Positions 23,986-34,519 of a DNA stretch of 64,000 bases are shown in pieces. The stretch lies in assembly GCA_040752855.1 (NCBI GenBank), contig JBFMHP010000042.1:62001-126000 (forward strand), written 5' to 3'. Source of the stretch: JBFMHP01 sp040752855. GTDB taxonomy: Bacteria > Pseudomonadota > Gammaproteobacteria > RBG-16-57-12. The notes under the pieces are model-generated. The model saw only the letters and a program-made list of their open reading frames with translations, searched no databases and was not told the origin of the DNA. Each line of letters starts with the position of its first letter. Position 1 is the first letter of the stretch. The position numbers and the translations under genes are program-made.

Positions 23986-26223
23986 ATGGATAAGCTCCCG
24001 CAGCACGCGCGCCTGAGCCGCCGCACCCTGTATCGGGCGCTGCCGATCGTCGCCCTGTTTCTCCTGATGCTGGCGGCGCTGGTGCTGCTCAGCGACATCA
24101 CCTCCAATTCGGAGCGCTTCGAGGGCCACTATCTGCGGCTGCTCGGCGTCAACATCCTCGGATTGATCGTCCTGGCGGTGCTGATCGGCGTGTACATCGC
24201 GCGGCTGTTCCGCGACCTCCGCGCCGAGGTGATCGGCTCACGTCTGGCGCTGCGGCTGGTCACGCTCTCGATCCTGATCGCCGTGGTGCCGGCGACCATC
24301 TTGTATTACTTTTCCTTGCAGTTTCTCCAGCGCGGCATCGACAGCTGGTTCGATGTGCGTGTGGAGCAGTCCTTGCAGGACGCCCTCGATCTCGCGCGCG
24401 GTTCGCTCGATCTGCGCGTCAAGGAGCTGATGCAGGAGACCCAGCGCCAGGGCCTCGTGCTGGTGCATGTCAGCGACGCCATGGTGCCGGTGTATCTCAA
24501 CGAGCTGCGCCAGAGCGGGGACCTCGCGGAGGTGACCCTGCTCAGCGCGCGCGGCCGGCTGATCGCCTCCAGCGCGCGCGAGGGCGCGGGCCTGCTGCCG
24601 AGCCTGCCGGATGAGGCGATCCTCTACCAGGTGCGCCAGGGGTACCACTATGTCGGGCTCGATCCGATCGGCGACGAGTTGTACATCCATGTGGCGACGC
24701 TCGTGCCGGCGGCCACGCCTTTCAGTGAGCAGCGCATCCTGCGCGTGCTCTATCCGCTGCCGCGCAAGATCAATGCGCTGCTCGACAACGTCAACAACGC
24801 CTTCGCCTCGTACAAGAAACTGGTGTATCTGCGCACCCCGATGAAGAACAGTTTCATCGTCACGCTCTCGCTGGTGCTGCTGCTCGCCTTGTTCACCGCG
24901 GTGTGGGTGGCGCTGTTTGCCGCCCAGCGCCTGGTGGAGCCGATCCGCGTGCTGGCCACCGGCACCCGCTCGGTGGCCACCGGCGATTACACCCAGAAGC
25001 TGCCCTTGCCGAGCGATGAGGATTTCGGCTCGCTGGTGCACTCCTTCAACGAGATGACCGGCCGGCTCGCCCAGGCGCGCGATGAGGCCGAGAGCAGCCG
25101 CCAGCAGGCCGAGCGCGAGCGCGCCTATCTCAAGGCGGTGCTGGGCGGATTGAGTTCGGGGGTGCTGACGCTGGACCGGGTGTTCATGATCCGCACGGTC
25201 AATTCCGTCGCGCAGCAGCTCCTGGAGGTGGATTTCGACGGGCTGATGGGCACGCCGCTCAAGGCGCTGGGCCTGCGCTCGGCGCATGTGCGGGAGTTTG
25301 TCGGGCAGGTGCTTGATCATTTCAATCAGCATGGTGAGTGGCAGGATCAGATCACTGTCTTCGGTCCCAGCGGGCGGCGCGTGCTGATGTGCCGCGGCGC
25401 GACGCTGTCGAGCCGGCGCACGGAGGTCTCGGGCTTTGTGCTGGTGCTCGATGATGTCACGGCCCTGATCCAGGCCCAGCGCGATGCCGCGTGGTCGGAG
25501 GTGGCGCGCCGGCTGGCCCACGAGATCAAGAATCCGCTCACGCCGATCCAGCTGGCGGCCGAGCGCCTGCAGCGCAAATACCTCGGCACGATGGCCCCGG
25601 AGGATGCCGAGGTGCTGGAGCGCTCCACCAACACCATCATTCATCAGGTCCAGGCGATGGAGGAGATGGTCAAGGCCTTTGCGGAATACGCCTACGCGCC
25701 CAAGCTGCAACTGGTGGAGATCGATCTGAACCATTTGATCGGCGAGGTGATCGAACTCTATCGCAACAACCGCATGGCCGCGGCCATCCTCCAGCAGGGC
25801 GGGCACGAGGTGATCCGGATGCCGCTGGATGCCGGACGCATCCGCCAGCTGCTGCACAATCTAGTCAAGAACGCGCTGGAGGCGATCGGCGGCAAGCCCG
25901 AGGGGCGGGTGGTGCTGAGCACGCAGATCTCGCATTCCCGGCAGGGGCCGCATGTGGAGCTGCGCGTGGAGGACAACGGGCCGGGAATCGCCGAGGCGGT
26001 GTTCGGCCAGCTGTTCGATCCGTATGTCAGCACCAAGCCGAAGGGCACCGGCCTGGGGTTGGCAATCGTCAAGAAGATCGTGGAAGAGCATAATGGCGTG
26101 GTGTGGGCGGAGAATCTCCCCGCGGGCGGGGCGGCGATCGTGATCCGCCTGCCGATCCAGGATGCAATGAAAGGTGATGAACATGCAGACGCTGCAGATG
26201 CCTCGAGGAAAAGCGATGAGTAA
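23986..26223 (+). CDS. NtrY-like membrane sensor histidine kinase
   Basis: A 745-residue kinase with the NtrY layout. Three N-terminal membrane helices (residues about 18-38, 48-70, 87-110) and a fourth at about 287-312 frame a periplasmic sensor region. A HAMP linker follows (about 313-365), then a PAS domain (about 375-485), HisKA with the phospho-acceptor in RRLAHEIKNPLTPIQLA near residue 510, and a HATPase with VEDNGPGIAE and KGTGLGLAIVKKI. All catalytic boxes look intact. Its stop codon overlaps the start of the NtrX-like regulator, its presumed partner. The signal is unknown; in other bacteria NtrYX responds to nitrogen or redox conditions. Confidence 0.92.
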   Translation: MDKLPQHARLSRRTLYRALPIVALFLLMLAALVLLSDITSNSERFEGHYLRLLGVNILGLIVLAVLIGVYIARLFRDLRAEVIGSRLALRLVTLSILIAVVPATILYYFSLQFLQRGIDSWFDVRVEQSLQDALDLARGSLDLRVKELMQETQRQGLVLVHVSDAMVPVYLNELRQSGDLAEVTLLSARGRLIASSAREGAGLLPSLPDEAILYQVRQGYHYVGLDPIGDELYIHVATLVPAATPFSEQRILRVLYPLPRKINALLDNVNNAFASYKKLVYLRTPMKNSFIVTLSLVLLLALFTAVWVALFAAQRLVEPIRVLATGTRSVATGDYTQKLPLPSDEDFGSLVHSFNEMTGRLAQARDEAESSRQQAERERAYLKAVLGGLSSGVLTLDRVFMIRTVNSVAQQLLEVDFDGLMGTPLKALGLRSAHVREFVGQVLDHFNQHGEWQDQITVFGPSGRRVLMCRGATLSSRRTEVSGFVLVLDDVTALIQAQRDAAWSEVARRLAHEIKNPLTPIQLAAERLQRKYLGTMAPEDAEVLERSTNTIIHQVQAMEEMVKAFAEYAYAPKLQLVEIDLNHLIGEVIELYRNNRMAAAILQQGGHEVIRMPLDAGRIRQLLHNLVKNALEAIGGKPEGRVVLSTQISHSRQGPHVELRVEDNGPGIAEAVFGQLFDPYVSTKPKGTGLGLAIVKKIVEEHNGVVWAENLPAGGAAIVIRLPIQDAMKGDEHADAADASRKSDE

Positions 26224-27580
26224 ACCCTATGTGCTGGTGGTCGACGACGAGCCGGACATCCGCGCCCTGGTCAAAGAGATCCTGGAGGACGAGGGCTGCG
26301 AGGTGCGTGTGGCGCAAGACGGCGAACACGCGCGCGCCGCGTTGCGCGAGCGCGACCCCGACCTGGTGCTGCTCGACATCTGGATGCCGGATATCGACGG
26401 CATCAGCTTCTTCAAACAGAACCTGGCGCTGCAGCAGCCCAAGATCCCGGTGATCGTCATGTCCGGCCATGGCACGGTGGAGACGGCGGTGGAGGCCACG
26501 CGCCTCGGCGCCTATGCCTTTCTGGAAAAGCCGCTGTCGCTCAACAAACTGCTGCCGGCGGTCGAAGGGGCGCTGGCCGCGGCCAAGACCGATGCGGCGC
26601 CGGACAAGGCCGCCGCCCGCCGCGCCACGCTCGAGGCGCAGTTGATCGGCAAGAGCGCCCTGATGCAACACCTGCGTGAGCAGATCGGCCGCCTCGCCCA
26701 GTACGACATGCCGGTGTTGCTGCTCGGCGAATCCGGCAGCGGCAAGGGCGCCGCCGCGCGCTATCTGCACGCCTTGAGCGGGCGCAAGGGCAAGCCCTTC
26801 GTCGAACTGCGCCTGGCGGCCTTGCCCGAGGCCAGCTTCGAGGTGATGCTGTTCGGCCAGGAGGAGGGCGCGCAGATCACCCCCGGGGCCTTCGAGCGGG
26901 CCGCGGGCGGCACCCTGTATCTGGCCAACGTCGAGGTCTTGCCCGCGCCGCTGCAGGCGCGGCTGGTGAATGTGATCCGCAACGGCTCCCTGGTGCGGGT
27001 GCGCGGCGTGCAGGAGATCAAGACCAGCGTGCGCCTGGTCTCTTCCACACGCGTCGACCTGGCGGGGCTGGTCGAAGAGGGGGAGTTCCATCAGGACCTC
27101 TATCACGGGCTGAAGGGCGCGGTGATCGCGATGCCGCCGTTGCGCGAGCACGTCGAGGACGTGCCGGACTTGCTGAATTTCTTTGTCGATGCGCTGGTGG
27201 TCAAACAAAACTTGCCCTACCGGCATTTCCCCCTGCCGGTGCAGAACCGCCTGCGCAACTATCAGTGGCCGGGCAACGTGCGGGAGCTGGTGAATCTGGT
27301 GCGCCAGCTGTTGATCTCCGCCAGCCTGGAGGAGATCGCCCTCGAAGAGGTCGAGGCCCTGCTCAAGCCCGCGCTGCCGAGTGCGGACAATTTCCTGCAC
27401 GAGATGTTCGCCCGGCCCTTGCGCGAGGCGCGCGATTATTTCGAGAAGGCGTATCTGGAGTATCACCTGCAGCAAGAGGGCGGCAGCGTGGGCCGCGTGG
27501 CCAAGATCGCCGGGGTCGAGCGCACGCATCTGTACCGCAAGATGCGCGCCCTGGGCGTGGAGATGAAGCCGGGCAAATAG
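26216..27580 (+). CDS. NtrX-like response regulator with degenerate AAA+ domain
   Basis: A 454-residue regulator of sigma-54 activator architecture. The receiver domain (residues about 5-118) is intact, with VDDEPDI, the phospho-acceptor Asp in LVLLDIWMPDIDG and the Lys in FLEKPLS. The AAA+ domain (about 140-370) keeps a Walker A, GESGSGKGAAAR. The GAFTGA loop that contacts sigma-54 is missing, and the Walker B position reads GGTLYLANVE instead of an acidic DE pair. The Fis-type helix-turn-helix at the C-terminus (GSVGRVAKIAGVERTHLYRK) looks good. The start at 26216 follows GAGGAAAAG and overlaps the kinase gene by eight bases. It probably binds DNA without activating sigma-54. Confidence 0.9.
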   Translation: MSKPYVLVVDDEPDIRALVKEILEDEGCEVRVAQDGEHARAALRERDPDLVLLDIWMPDIDGISFFKQNLALQQPKIPVIVMSGHGTVETAVEATRLGAYAFLEKPLSLNKLLPAVEGALAAAKTDAAPDKAAARRATLEAQLIGKSALMQHLREQIGRLAQYDMPVLLLGESGSGKGAAARYLHALSGRKGKPFVELRLAALPEASFEVMLFGQEEGAQITPGAFERAAGGTLYLANVEVLPAPLQARLVNVIRNGSLVRVRGVQEIKTSVRLVSSTRVDLAGLVEEGEFHQDLYHGLKGAVIAMPPLREHVEDVPDLLNFFVDALVVKQNLPYRHFPLPVQNRLRNYQWPGNVRELVNLVRQLLISASLEEIALEEVEALLKPALPSADNFLHEMFARPLREARDYFEKAYLEYHLQQEGGSVGRVAKIAGVERTHLYRKMRALGVEMKPGK

Positions 27581-27645
27581 GTGAGCTCCAGCCCGGTTTT
27601 CGTTACAATGGCGCCCCACCGTATCGGGCTGGGGGGAGCGCACAC

Positions 27646-29019
27646 ATGAAAATCATCATCCTTGGGGCGGGGCAAGTGGGGTCGTCGGTGGCCGAGAATC
27701 TCGTCCATGAGGCCAACGACATCACGGTGGTGGATGTCGATCACCAGCGCCTGCTGCAGCTGCAAGACCGGCTGGATATCCGCACGGTCGTAGGCGAGGG
27801 GGCCCATCCGGAGATCCTGCGCCGCGCCGGCGCCGAAGACGCCGACATGATCCTGGCCGTTACCAACAGCGACGAGATCAACATGGTCGCCTGCCAGGTC
27901 GCCGATACCCTGTTTCACACCCCCACCAAGATCGCGCGCGTGCGCTCCACTGATTATCTCGCCCATCCGCAGCTGTTCGGCGAGCACGGCGTGTCGGTCG
28001 ACGTGCTGATCAGCCCCGAGCAGCTGGTGACCGATTACATCCAGCGCCTGATCGAATTCCCCGGCGCCTTGCAGGTGCTGGACTTCGCCGGCGGCAAGGT
28101 CCAGCTGGTGGCGGTGCGCGCCTATCACGACGGGCCGCTGGTCGGCCACGAGCTGCGCGAGCTGCGCAAGCACATGCCCAAGGTGCAGACGCGCGTGGCG
28201 GCGATCTTCCGCCGCGGCAAGGCGATCCTGCCCATCGGCGACACGGTGATCGAGGTCGATGACGAGGTGTTTTTCATCGCCGCGCGCAAGGACATCCGCG
28301 CCGTGATGCACGAGCTGGGCAGCGCCGGCGAACAGGTCAAACGCATCATCCTGGCCGGCGGCGGCAACATCGGCAAGCGCCTGGCCAAGGCCCTGGAGAA
28401 CAAGTACCGCATCAAGCTGATCGACCACAATGCCACGCGCACCGCGGAGATCGCCGCCGAACTCGAGAAGACCCTGGTGCTCACCGGCGACGCGGCCGAC
28501 GAGGACCTGCTGCGCGAGGAAAACATCGAGAATACCGGGGTGTTCTGCGCACTCACCAACGATGATGAGGCCAATATCCTCTCGGCGATGCTCGCCAAGC
28601 GGCTCGGCGCGCGCAAGGTGATGGCGCTGATCAACCGCGCCTCGTATGTCGACCTGGTGCAGAGCGGCACCATCGATATCGCCATCTCGCCGCAGCAGGC
28701 GATGATCGGCACCCTGCTCGCCCATGTGCGCCGCGGCGATGTGGCGGCGGTGCATTCACTGCGGCGCGGGGCGGCCGAGGCGATTGAGGCCGTGGCCCAC
28801 GGCGATCAATACTCTTCCAAGGTCGTGGGCCGGCCCATCGAAAAGATCGATCTGCCACCGGGCACGACCATCGGCGCCATCGTGCGCGGCGACGAGGTGC
28901 TGATCGCCCATCACGATACCGTGATCGAAAGCGGCGACCACGTCATCCTGTTCCTGGTCGACAAGAAATACATTACCGCCGTCGAAAAGCTGTTCCAGGT
29001 TGGTGTGACTTTCCTCTGA
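27646..29019 (+). CDS. trkA: Trk potassium uptake regulatory protein TrkA
   Basis: A 457-residue cytoplasmic peripheral protein that gates TrkH/TrkG potassium channels. It is two tandem RCK units. The first Rossmann motif is IIILGAGQVGSSVAENL at the very start, and the second RIILAGGGNIGKRLA near residue 233; each is followed by a TrkA_C domain (about 140-218 and 370-455). The start at 27646 follows a GGGGAG site. It closes the conserved def-to-trkA block. No TrkH gene is present in the window. Confidence 0.96.
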   Translation: MKIIILGAGQVGSSVAENLVHEANDITVVDVDHQRLLQLQDRLDIRTVVGEGAHPEILRRAGAEDADMILAVTNSDEINMVACQVADTLFHTPTKIARVRSTDYLAHPQLFGEHGVSVDVLISPEQLVTDYIQRLIEFPGALQVLDFAGGKVQLVAVRAYHDGPLVGHELRELRKHMPKVQTRVAAIFRRGKAILPIGDTVIEVDDEVFFIAARKDIRAVMHELGSAGEQVKRIILAGGGNIGKRLAKALENKYRIKLIDHNATRTAEIAAELEKTLVLTGDAADEDLLREENIENTGVFCALTNDDEANILSAMLAKRLGARKVMALINRASYVDLVQSGTIDIAISPQQAMIGTLLAHVRRGDVAAVHSLRRGAAEAIEAVAHGDQYSSKVVGRPIEKIDLPPGTTIGAIVRGDEVLIAHHDTVIESGDHVILFLVDKKYITAVEKLFQVGVTFL

Positions 29020-29054
29020 AGCTAAAGCCAACAGATACGGTTCACGTTCGGCTC

Positions 29055-29087
29055 ATGATGGGTTTCGCTGCGCTGCACCCATCCTAC
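29055..29087. repeat. REP-like palindrome between trkA and the acyltransferase gene
   Basis: GATGGGTTTCGCTGCGCTGC followed by ACCCATCCTACG forms a hairpin with a GATGGGT/ACCCATC stem, in the short gap between two convergent genes. Confidence 0.6.
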
Positions 29088-29100
29088 GGTGGTTCTACCC

Positions 29101-29991
29101 TTAATAGACCCCCGGTTCCCCCTCTGGCCGCGTCTTGAAGCGTTTGTAACTCCATTGATATTGCGTCGGATGGGCGCGCACAGCCGATTCAATGGCTGTG
29201 TTGAGATGCGTGGCGGAGAGGTGGGTGTCGCGGCTGCCGATGTCCGCGGGTGCTGGGATGAAATGCAGGTGGTAGCCCGTGCCGCCGGGCAGGCGCTCGG
29301 CATAGCCGAGGAAGACGGCGGCGCCGCTCTTGTGCGCCAGGCGCGCGAGCAGGGTCATGGTGTTGGTCGGGATGCCGAAGAAGGGCGCAAAGACGCCGTT
29401 GCCGAAGCCGGGGTCCTGGTCGGGGAGGATGCCGACCAGCTCGCCGCGTTTGAGCCCCTCCAGCAGGGCGCGCACGCCGCTGGTATCGGTGGGCACCAAT
29501 TGCGCGCCGCTGCGCTGGCGGGCGCGGCGCATCATCGGATCCAAGGGCGCAAGACGCGGGGGGCGGTAGAGGTTGGTGATCGGTCGCAACCGCGGCAGGT
29601 AAAGCCCCAGCAGTTCCCAGGCACCGAGGTGCGGGCCGGCGATGATCACGCCGCGGCCCTGCGCCAAGGCCGCTTCGAGCAGGTCTTGGCCGCTGATCTC
29701 GGTGATGAGTGCGAGTGTCCGCTCCGGCCGCCAGAACCACAAGGCGCCGAGTTCCGTGAGACTCTTCCCGGTTTCCTGCAATGCTGCCTTGATCAGCGCC
29801 TCGCGCTGATCGGCGGGGAGCCCGGGGAAGCACAATTCGAGGTTGCGGCGCACGATCCGGGTGGTCTTGCGGGCGTAACGGTAGATCACCGCGCCCAGCC
29901 CCGCGCCCAGCCCGTGTGCGAGCCGCAGCGGCAGCCAAGACAGCATCCGCAGCAGGGATTTCAGCAGCAGGGCGCGTATCCGGTCTTTCAT
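29101..29991 (-). CDS. LpxL/HtrB-type lysophospholipid (lipid A) acyltransferase
   Basis: A 296-residue inner-membrane acyltransferase of the family that adds the secondary acyl chains of lipid A. The N-terminus is basic and amphipathic, with a membrane segment (LRLAHGLGAGLGAVIYR). The catalytic HxxxxE is in GPHLGAWELL near residue 115, and RPPRLAPLDPMM and GILPDQDPG are the further conserved blocks. The start MKDRIRALLLKSLL at 29991 fits the family, but its ribosome site is weak. Which acyl chain it adds cannot be told. It converges with trkA and diverges from typA. Confidence 0.9.
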   Translation of the reverse strand: MKDRIRALLLKSLLRMLSWLPLRLAHGLGAGLGAVIYRYARKTTRIVRRNLELCFPGLPADQREALIKAALQETGKSLTELGALWFWRPERTLALITEISGQDLLEAALAQGRGVIIAGPHLGAWELLGLYLPRLRPITNLYRPPRLAPLDPMMRRARQRSGAQLVPTDTSGVRALLEGLKRGELVGILPDQDPGFGNGVFAPFFGIPTNTMTLLARLAHKSGAAVFLGYAERLPGGTGYHLHFIPAPADIGSRDTHLSATHLNTAIESAVRAHPTQYQWSYKRFKTRPEGEPGVY

Positions 29992-30097
29992 CGGTGGGTT
30001 TCGTGGCGGTTCAACACGGGAGGAATGTTCGCGTCTCGGCGGGGTTCTGTCCAGTGGCGGGCGCAAAATTCTTTACTACTGCATTGTTCGTTTACTG

Positions 30098-30103
30098 TAC
30101 AAT
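30098..30103 (+). promoter_or_regulatory. Putative -10 box upstream of typA
   Basis: TACAAT sits 34 bases before the typA GTG start in an AT-rich patch. The -35 region is poor (TTTACT at 20 bases' spacing), so this is a weak call. Confidence 0.3.
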
Positions 30104-30136
30104 GCGCCACCTTGTAAATGCTTCGGAATAGCCCTT

Positions 30137-31954
<1,818 letters not shown>

Positions 31955-31974
31955 GCAGCCGGTCGTGCAGCGAC

Positions 31975-32004
31975 AAAGGGGGAAGCCAAGGCTTCCCCTT
32001 TTTG
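31975..32004 (+). terminator. Rho-independent terminator of typA
   Basis: GGGGAAGCC and GGCTTCCCC separated by AA, followed by five T residues, 20 bases after the typA stop codon. Confidence 0.92.
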
Positions 32005-32026
32005 TTATGTTGATGGTGCATAGCAC

Positions 32027-32095
32027 GTAGGCCGGCATAAGCGTAGCGTTGCCGGCAGCGATTGCCAGGAACGGCTGCGCCTTATCCTGGCCTAC
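32027..32095. repeat. REP-like composite repeat, family C copy 1
   Basis: A GTAGGCCGGCATAAGCG unit ending TTGCCGGCA, followed by an ATTGCCAGGAACGG...CCTTATCCTGGCCTAC unit. The same two units occur in the gap at 49455-49563, in swapped order. It lies between the typA terminator and dtd. Confidence 0.82.
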
Positions 32096-32134
32096 AGCGC
32101 AAGCGGCGTGAGCACATGAACAAGGGCAACAGGC

Positions 32135-32587
32135 ATGATAGGTTTGTTACAACGCGTCACCGAAGCCCGCGTGGTGGTCGATGGCCAAACCGTCGGCGCC
32201 ATCGCGCAGGGCCTGCTGGTGCTGATCGGTGTGGAAAAAAACGACACCGAGGCCCAGGCCGATCGCCTGCTCGAACGTCTACTCGGTTATCGCGTCTTCG
32301 CCGACGCCGAGGGCAAGATGAATCTCAGTCTGCGTGATATCCGCGGCGGCCTGCTCCTGGTGCCGCAGTTCACCCTGCCGGCCGATACTCGCAAGGGCAC
32401 GCGCCCGAGTTTTTCCGCCGCCGCCCCGCCCGAACACGGCAAACACCTGTTCGACTATCTGGTCACCCAGGCGCGCGCGCAGCACGCCGCGGTCGCCACC
32501 GGGGTCTTCGGTGCCGATATGCAAGTCACTCTCACCAATGATGGGCCGGTGACCTTCTGGTTGCAGGTGGGGCCGCAGCCGACGTAG
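32135..32587 (+). CDS. dtd: D-aminoacyl-tRNA deacylase
   Basis: A 150-residue enzyme that hydrolyses D-aminoacyl-tRNAs and also removes glycine mischarged on tRNA-Ala. The family motifs are LLVPQFTLPAD near residue 75 (the S/PQFTL block) and the C-terminal NDGPVTFWLQV, which carries the cross-subunit GP dipeptide (here in NDGPVT). Length is standard. The ribosome site is weak. Confidence 0.95.
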   Translation: MIGLLQRVTEARVVVDGQTVGAIAQGLLVLIGVEKNDTEAQADRLLERLLGYRVFADAEGKMNLSLRDIRGGLLLVPQFTLPADTRKGTRPSFSAAAPPEHGKHLFDYLVTQARAQHAAVATGVFGADMQVTLTNDGPVTFWLQVGPQPT

Positions 32588-32654
32588 GGATGCCTACGGG
32601 CGTGGCCTGTGTTAAATTGGTCCCTCAACATGGCCAACGCAAGGAGAGAACGGA

Positions 32655-34319
32655 ATGAAATGGCAAATCGCATGGATGGGGCTGCTGGCGCCGCTGGTCT
32701 TGTCCGGTTGTCAAAAGGAGTCCGCAAATCAGGCCAACGCTGATGACAGCGCCTACATCGAGACCTTTTCCGCCGCGGGACAGCGCATCGCCCCCGCCGA
32801 CCTGACCGCCGCCGGGGCACAGCCGAGCGCCCTGACCCCCGGGCATCATGCATTCGCCTTCGCAACCTTTCCCGCCACCACCGACGTGAATACCATCACG
32901 GCGCCGTTTGAATGGCAGCAATTTTTGTCCATGGTGGCCCTGGGAGCGGCGGGTACCACGCTGGATGCCATGGCCGATGCTGCCCGGCTGGATTTGCAGG
33001 ATGCGGCGGTTTACCCCGCCGTCAGCGCCTGGGAGCAACAGATCAATGCCCTGACGGCGGTGGAACGTAAACACCTGCTCTGGGGCCAGCAGCGCTATCG
33101 TTTTGCCGGCGATTATCTCCAGTCCCAGGCCGAGCTGTTTGGTCCCGAGATGCTTGGGGTAGACTTTCAGGCCGACCCCGCGGTCGCGGGCGCCCAGATC
33201 AACCAAACATTGGGCGACACCCTGACGCTGGCGGGTATTGATCAACGCACGCGTCTGGTCGCCGCGCACACCAGCCGCATCACTGCGGCCTGGTCGGCCG
33301 CCACCACGGTCGAGCCGGTGCGTGGACGCTTTGCCGTGCTGGAGGACGATGAGCAGCGCTGGGTCGACATGGTGCGCATCCGTGGGACCATGAATACGGC
33401 GAGCGGCGCCGATTATCGGGCAGTCGAGATACCGCTGGCCGATCCCGGCTTGAGCCTGTTGATGATCATCCCCGCGGGTGGCGCATACGACGATGTGCGC
33501 AGCCGCTTTGATCAGGCCATGTTTGATGCGTTGTTGCCGCAGTTACAGCCCGCCGCGACCTCGATCATGGTGCCGCTGTTCAGTCTGTCCCACGTGCTGA
33601 GTGAGGCGGAACTCCCGGACCTGGGCGTAGCGTTGATCGAGCCGTCGAGCGCCGCCCCGGACGACACGGCGGATTTCAGCCGGGTCAATCACCTGGGCTA
33701 TCTCTCATTGATGTCACCGCAACAGCGCATTACCCTGGCGACGACCGCCGATGGGCTCACCGCCGCCACGGCCACGGCGGTCGTCCATACCGCCTCGGTG
33801 GATGAACCGCCGGTGGTGTGGGAAGGGTCTTCTGTCACTGTGTCTGCCGGCGGCGGTGGTGGAAACTACGGCATATTTGGGTTCACCGATTATGAGTCAC
33901 CCTGCTTTTATTCTCCGGACCAGCGCCCCTTTCTATTTGCGGTCTATGCGCGTGCGACCAGCACGCTGCTGCACCTGGGGCAGGTGGTGACGTTGGAAGG
34001 CCCGGCAGTCGCGCCGGATTGGACGACAAGCACGGGAAGCTGCGGCGACAGCCCACCGGTCGAGGTGTATCAATACTCCGGGGTATTGCAGTGCGAGTCG
34101 GACGACGGCTATTCAATCAGCACGATGTATACGACCCTGGTGAATGCCGGCGTGGAGGTTCTGAGTGAACGCACCGACCAGGACGGGGTGATGCGCATCG
34201 CAAGTTGCGGTGCCGACAGCGGCGAGATCAATGTCTTTACCATCCGTGAAAGCGCCGTGCCCCTGGCGGAAGACCTGGGCTTTAGCCGTCTCTCGGAACT
34301 GACGAGCTACACCCGCTGA
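32655..34319 (+). CDS. Lipoprotein serpin with C-terminal extension
   Basis: A 554-residue lipoprotein whose main domain is a serpin. A lipobox (LVLSGC, Cys near residue 19) ends the signal peptide. Serpin features are HAFAFATF near 66, WSAATTVEPVRGRF near 215, VDMVRIRGTMNTA near 238, IPLADPGLSLLMIIPAGG near 260, a reactive-loop hinge with small residues (ADGLTAATATAVVHT near 365) and the closing strand RPFLFAVYARATSTLLHLG near 422. About 115 further residues follow, Cys-rich (QCESDDGYSISTMYTTL, ASCGADSGEINVFTI). This small domain I recognise only as recurring in unrelated exported proteins. AAGGAG precedes the start. The target protease is unknown. Confidence 0.8.
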   Translation: MKWQIAWMGLLAPLVLSGCQKESANQANADDSAYIETFSAAGQRIAPADLTAAGAQPSALTPGHHAFAFATFPATTDVNTITAPFEWQQFLSMVALGAAGTTLDAMADAARLDLQDAAVYPAVSAWEQQINALTAVERKHLLWGQQRYRFAGDYLQSQAELFGPEMLGVDFQADPAVAGAQINQTLGDTLTLAGIDQRTRLVAAHTSRITAAWSAATTVEPVRGRFAVLEDDEQRWVDMVRIRGTMNTASGADYRAVEIPLADPGLSLLMIIPAGGAYDDVRSRFDQAMFDALLPQLQPAATSIMVPLFSLSHVLSEAELPDLGVALIEPSSAAPDDTADFSRVNHLGYLSLMSPQQRITLATTADGLTAATATAVVHTASVDEPPVVWEGSSVTVSAGGGGGNYGIFGFTDYESPCFYSPDQRPFLFAVYARATSTLLHLGQVVTLEGPAVAPDWTTSTGSCGDSPPVEVYQYSGVLQCESDDGYSISTMYTTLVNAGVEVLSERTDQDGVMRIASCGADSGEINVFTIRESAVPLAEDLGFSRLSELTSYTR

Positions 34320-34330
34320 TGTTCCCAATC

Positions 34331-34449
34331 GGTTAGGGAAGCTCAGAATAATGAGTAGTTCGTCATTCCGGCGAATGCCGGAATCCAGTAACCCTTTGAA
34401 ATGCGGCCTCTGGATTCCGGATCTACGCTTCGCTCCGTCCGGAATGACG
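34331..34449. repeat. Inverted-repeat element (copy 1), downstream of the serpin gene
   Basis: GTTAGGGAAGCT...CATTCCGGCGAATGCCGGAATCCAG (34331-34388) matches, in inverted orientation, the segment 43876-43931. The right-hand part repeats the GGATTCCGG and CCGGAATGACG motif, so the whole stretch can fold into a large hairpin. Confidence 0.8.
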
Positions 34450-34476
34450 AATTAATTAGAATTTACTTAGAATATC

Positions 34477-34499
34477 GGCCCGCGCCTTTGCGGGCCTTT
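34477..34499 (+). terminator. Terminator-like hairpin before apaH
   Basis: GGCCCGC and GCGGGCC around a six-base loop, followed by TTTCATTT. It could end transcription of the serpin gene; it stands only 20 bases before the apaH start, so it might instead attenuate read-through into apaH. Confidence 0.6.
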
Positions 34500-34519
34500 C
34501 ATTTAATTCGGGAGCAATC

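Noticed and set aside
24238..25857. A 539-codon minus-strand open frame opposite the NtrY-like kinase.
   Set aside because: Shadow of the kinase gene, rich in Gln, His and Arg with no domain.
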